Positions 59,839 through 64,000 of a stretch of DNA of 64,000 nucleotides are shown in pieces. The stretch's first letter is position 1. Every line of letters begins with the position of its first letter. Origin of the DNA: Histoplasma ohiense. Taxonomy: Eukaryota; Ascomycota; Eurotiomycetes; Onygenales; Ajellomycetaceae. The position numbers were made by a program, and so were the translations under genes. Where the stretch lies: assembly GCA_017607445.1 (NCBI GenBank), contig JAEVHH010000004.1, positions 2,170,001-2,234,000 of the forward strand. The letters run 5' to 3'. The notes beneath the pieces were generated by a model. The model worked only from the letters and a program-made list of their open reading frames with translations, was not told the DNA's origin and searched no databases.

Positions 59839-62800
59839 TTTGCCTTGGTTCTCGGTAAGAAAGAGAGCAAAGGATGAAGAAGAGGAGTACCAGTCTCTCG
59901 CGTTGGGGTTTCCCTCGGTTATATTTTAAACGGAAGTGGATGTGGGTATAGATAACCGGGGTCTAGTTTCCAACGATAAGTCCCGGACGTTGGAAATATA
60001 TAAAAAGACTTTATATCGACCTCGTAGTAGGCGGTCTCCCATTCTGCTCTAAGAAAGAGTGCCAATGAAACAAAGTATGGCAGGAGAATCGGGGACTAGC
60101 GGAAACCATCAGCTTGGTGGCCTCCCACGATCCCCATGACAGTGGCACCATATCCTAATGCGATCGCCATATCATACGTCGCCCCATAGTACCACCACAA
60201 TGTTGAGTTGTTATCTTTTGCCTCAAGGGAATTCCCCGTGGCTACCTTGTCTGCATGTGCCGCCGATCAACTGACCGGTTTCAACCAAAACCTTGCTTGT
60301 AATACATAGAAGCTAATTTGTTCCACATATCTGATTGGAAAAGGTTGATTCTGTAAGAGTCAGACGATTCTCTTGGGTCAGAAGCCACGGTGGATGGGCC
60401 ATGACGTCCATCGGATGGTAAGTTTGTCTGAGGCTCTGGACGCCGCACGGTTACAGTTGAACTTATCGCCCGTGACCCGTTTATCGGAAGGGGCGATCAG
60501 CCAATCAGCGATATGCCTAAGGTCATGTGACAAGCTGTTTTGAGAGAGCGGACTTCCAACTCGCAAATAGCAGTTTCATATTGATTCGTGTGGCTTTCCT
60601 CCCTGTGCAGCATTCTGCTGCCATGTTCTCGTCTCTGCACAAAGAATTCATTATGCCTGCCACAAGTTCTGTGGTCAATTTGTTGGTTGGAACGAGCCTC
60701 CTCAACTTTGCGTGGTTGTATGGTCAACATACCTACCTGGACTTGGATGGCTGTTTTCGGCTCCAATTGTGCAGTCTATGTACCCAATAAAATGACTAAT
60801 TGTGGACATTCACACCTTTTCCTGTTTGATGGTAGAAATATGATAAGCCCTAGCCGTTACCTACGTCTCCTCTCTTGGCTGGTTCGTCTCTATGTGTGGA
60901 TGCGCAGGCTAGGATCTTTTCGATCAGATGGCCGAAGTAGAGGGATATTTCTCCTCACAAGCAATCTCTGAGCTAGAAGTTGTGTTTGACTACTATCTCT
61001 CGCCTCAACCCTGAAATATATTAGTCCAGATCTTAATTCGGGTATTACGGCAGCTAATGTTCTCGTTACTGCGACGTGGGTTTGATTTCTTGATAGGAGA
61101 TATATTCTCCTCCCAACATATTACAACGACTACGATATATTGGAAATCATTAACGCTCTGTGTGATGCCATCACGAATTGATTGAGTTATCCCGGAAAGA
61201 GTTGGCCAGCGCTCAATTGCCACCTTGGATTACCTCCCCTGCAGCCGTCATACAATGGCATGTGGCCGCACAAGGCACAATAAAGAATCTATAACACGAA
61301 ATGCCCTTCACGTTTTCAGAAATATCACGTAGGGTATTACCAGCCGACTGCACAGCCAGATCCCAAGAGCATACATGTATGCTGGTGGTCTCATACTTCC
61401 TTAATTTTCTTTGTATGTGACTGAAACTGGCAAGGACACTTCAAGGCCGGGCTTCCCATCGACGATTTTTCTAATACAGGAAGTGGACTGCACTGTGTCC
61501 ACCAATGGGCTTAAGCAAGCCACCACCAACACCACCAACATCACCAACTTAGGAGGCAAGATCAAGTCACGTGGGTGTGGCTGCACCAGCATCATATCAA
61601 GTTCCCCCCATTTGCTGCAGGTCGAGGCACATGGACAAGAGTCTCCCGGATATACTCCCTCGCTACTCAAAACTCTACTCTCGGCTTGTAACGTCGGCAG
61701 TTTGTTTACAAAAAAAGTTAAATTCGCCCTATTCGTCTGCCGAATGATTTCAAGTCGCTCGGAATGTAGACCCACGCCAATATCGTTCTGTTGTGTCAAG
61801 TTTGGCGATGAATACGGGTTGCTGCTAAGCGATCTCCTTAATTTCCTTGTGGCCTCTTTCATGGAGGGAAAGTGGATTTTTCTTACTTTTTCGCCACTTG
61901 GATGTAAACATGGCACTGGGAGAAACGGCTTGAAATACAAGGACAAATTGGGAAAAGTAAGAGGGGAGGCCATTTCTTACTTTCCTGCCGGACATGGAGT
62001 TCCAAAGCCTATTCTCAAACCTGCTGCTTAGTGTTAGGATCTATCCGGCAAACAACGGAAGAAGATAATAAATAACACAAAATCGCCGAACCAATTCTGG
62101 TCAAGATAAAGTGAAAACTTTTCAAGAAAGCACGTCCTGTTACGCCTGATCTACTTTCAGTTCTTATCTATATTCGCACGCGTGCATGTACTCCCGTACG
62201 CATAGTTTTGAGTAAGTAATTCAGCTGCTGGACGGCCTTTTCATATAGTACACTACTATATCTTGAAAAAGGTTCCCGCTGGCGCGCTGTTTTGATACCA
62301 AGAACACATAAACCAACAGCATTATCTGAAGCTGCTGTCGTGTTTCTCCTGAGAAAGCTTTACAAAAGAGCTTTTATGCGTATGCCTGCAGCGCTTCGCT
62401 GCCTTTCCAGCATCATCAGGTGCTGGGAGACGAGAAAATAATTCAATAGTCCGGATAATTCGATGGCTACTGAGGCTGCGATGTTCAGCAAGGATGATTC
62501 ATTGAAAATCTTCCCCAGTTCCCTCTACCGCCTAAAATCTCTGACAAAACGAAGGCCTTTGGAGGAAGTATGCTGTGGAAACAATCATACACGCGTTATC
62601 GGTTATATTTGTGCAAGTTTAGCCAAGAAGAGGACCAGAGTCACCTTTAGGCAGTAACTGATGCCAACAGCTGTTTGAAATCGAATGTTTGATATCGCTG
62701 CTAGAGATTACACGTTTAGCGCCCCGATCTAAAATATCGTGGTGTAGCTTGCTGTCAAACAAACTTTCCTGTCACGAAATTAACCAATTGCCATTAGCTA

Positions 62801-64000
62801 TTAAATATTTCCTTTTTTTTGGTAGGTTTTACATTTTGGGGAGCCTTGATCACAACTTAGGTATTTCTGGCATATTGATTGCTCGAATCGAACTCCAGTA
62901 TTCCTTATTCTTCGGCACCCCTGGCATATTCTCGGGTCAGGCAAGTCCTTCGGTGACTGCGTTGAATTGGTCTTGGATACGAGGGGAAATACTAAATGTC
63001 GTACCAAGCCACTGACCCCAAGCTTCAACGCCAGGCACTGCGATCAACCTGGATACAGCATACAACGATACGTAATTCGAATTAGAAGTGGTGAGGCTCG
63101 AGGACATCTCAAAGCGAGGAACTTTCATACTAGATGCAATGCTAAGCCCTGCGAGTGGTTATTCGGCCTCCGGTGGAGTTTCCATTATGGTTATCAACAA
63201 CCATTCACATTAGTCTGCAGCTATACGCTGGAATTCCGTATGGGAAAGGTTTTTCATTGTTAGCTACGAAATGCAATATCGACTTGGCATGTTTGCGGTC
63301 TGGCCTGTGAAAAGCCTTTTTGGTGAGCGAGGATGCTGATCCTCGCGGGTAACTTTGTCTCCGGGGGCTACCCGCTCCCCACAATAGTGTCTAGCCGGAT
63401 GGTCTCCGCGCAGAAGAAGCACGATTGGGTGACGTGTGCTAGGTGACTTCATCAAGCAATTTTGACACAAGACATAATTCATGAGTTAAAAGCAAATGTG
63501 GTATGATAAAGAAGGCGGGAAAAGGAATAGAAGAACCAACCACCTCGTCCAACAATGGGTGATCATTCTCCGGAACATGAGAGGGTTGGTGTGAATTCCA
63601 TCGCGGGGTTACATTGCATTGATCGACTGGGAATGGAAATCATCATTCAGTTTTGGATGAGGACATGGCATTTTGAAAATCATGACGACGAAAAGTCGAG
63701 AGCCAGGGACAAAATGCGGATAGATCTCAGCGGGATCGTCCTCCTGGTAATGGCATCGGATAAATGTGGCTTGGATAACTACATGACTTGCATCAGTCCC
63801 TCTAGCCTCTTCATCTGCAGATCAGGATACGGGAGCACCTTACTCATTGTGACTAGTGCGACTTCCTGTACAATGCTATATTTAGCTTCGCGGTCTCCAA
63901 CGCCTTTCCAACAGCCGTACCTTGGACGTTTCAACTTCAAAAACCAGTATGTGGTCAATTGTTTGCTGAATCGTGGGGTCTTCTTAAGGGAACGGGGCTT
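59839..64000. other. 4-kb terminal region without a supported gene
   Basis: The left part is the FAD-oxidoreductase promoter. A CACGTG lies at 61568-61573. The overlapping plus and minus frames near 61401-62031 lack family motifs. TGTTAGGATC at about 62032 begins an AT-rich stretch that resembles a retroelement end, without proof. A GCAGCG/CGCTGC hairpin lies near 62387-62401 and two overlapping hairpins at 63327-63375. The composition suggests relic or regulatory sequence. Confidence 0.45.
63327..63375. repeat. Two overlapping inverted repeats
   Basis: GCGAGGAT (63327-63334) pairs with ATCCTCGC (63339-63346) over a 4-nt loop. GCGGGTA (63345-63351) pairs with TACCCGC (63369-63375) over a 17-nt loop. 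They share bases 63345-63346. Confidence 0.75.

Noticed and set aside
61401..62031. Long overlapping frames on both strands
   Set aside because: Neither shows family similarity or splice partners; opposite long frames suggest chance.

Overview
The window is a contig from a filamentous ascomycete. The evidence is short spliceosomal introns (about 50-130 nt, GT...AG with CTAAC-like branch sites), long CT-rich leaders, and a fungus-specific gene set: an Ask1-type DASH subunit, a class VI chitin synthase, an Hsp88-type Hsp110, Stu1/CLASP and mitochondrial mL44. Gene content and intron positions suggest Eurotiomycetes, perhaps Onygenales. The order is an inference; no species call is made. Nothing here looks prokaryotic, viral or plasmid-borne.

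I rebuilt 19 protein-coding genes by joining exons so that every junction keeps frame. From left to right: a 5'-truncated Atos/FAM214-like gene (+); adenylyl cyclase-associated protein (-) with a one-base frame break; a Mak32-like PfkB protein (+); a small single-span membrane protein (-); mL44 (+); a plant/bacterial-type peptidase (-); Stu1/CLASP (+). A gene-poor stretch of about 5 kb follows, then a LIM-RhoGAP (+), Ask1 (-), an unknown membrane-anchored protein (+), a LicD-family protein (+), a ubiquitin-like/WLM metalloprotease (+), a peroxisomal 3-ketoacyl-CoA thiolase (-), a 1114-residue beta-propeller-like protein (-), a 13-exon amino-acid permease (+), Hsp88 (-), chitin synthase D (-), a La protein (+) and a DAO-type FAD oxidoreductase (-). 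The last 4 kb holds no supported gene.

The genes do not form a biosynthetic cluster. Most are housekeeping functions: cytoskeleton and polarity (CAP, Stu1, LIM-RhoGAP, Ask1), cell wall (ChsD, possibly LicD), protein folding (Hsp88), mitochondrion (mL44, perhaps the 87-residue protein), peroxisomal beta-oxidation (thiolase) and RNA biology (La). Several pairs are divergent and probably share promoters: CAP/PfkB, 87-residue protein/mL44, peptidase/Stu1, Ask1/membrane protein and ChsD/La.

I did not find a convincing new multi-gene system. The points most worth a second look are a C-run frameshift in CAP, a T53-A8 homopolymer junction inside a thiolase intron, 17- and 14-nt micro-exons in the permease, a displaced 3' splice site plus a 17-bp tandem duplication in chsD intron 1, an in-frame 72-nt stop-free intron before the RhoGAP domain, competing hairpins near 28.8 kb and overlapping ones near 63.3 kb, and a candidate fatty-acid response element at the thiolase promoter.
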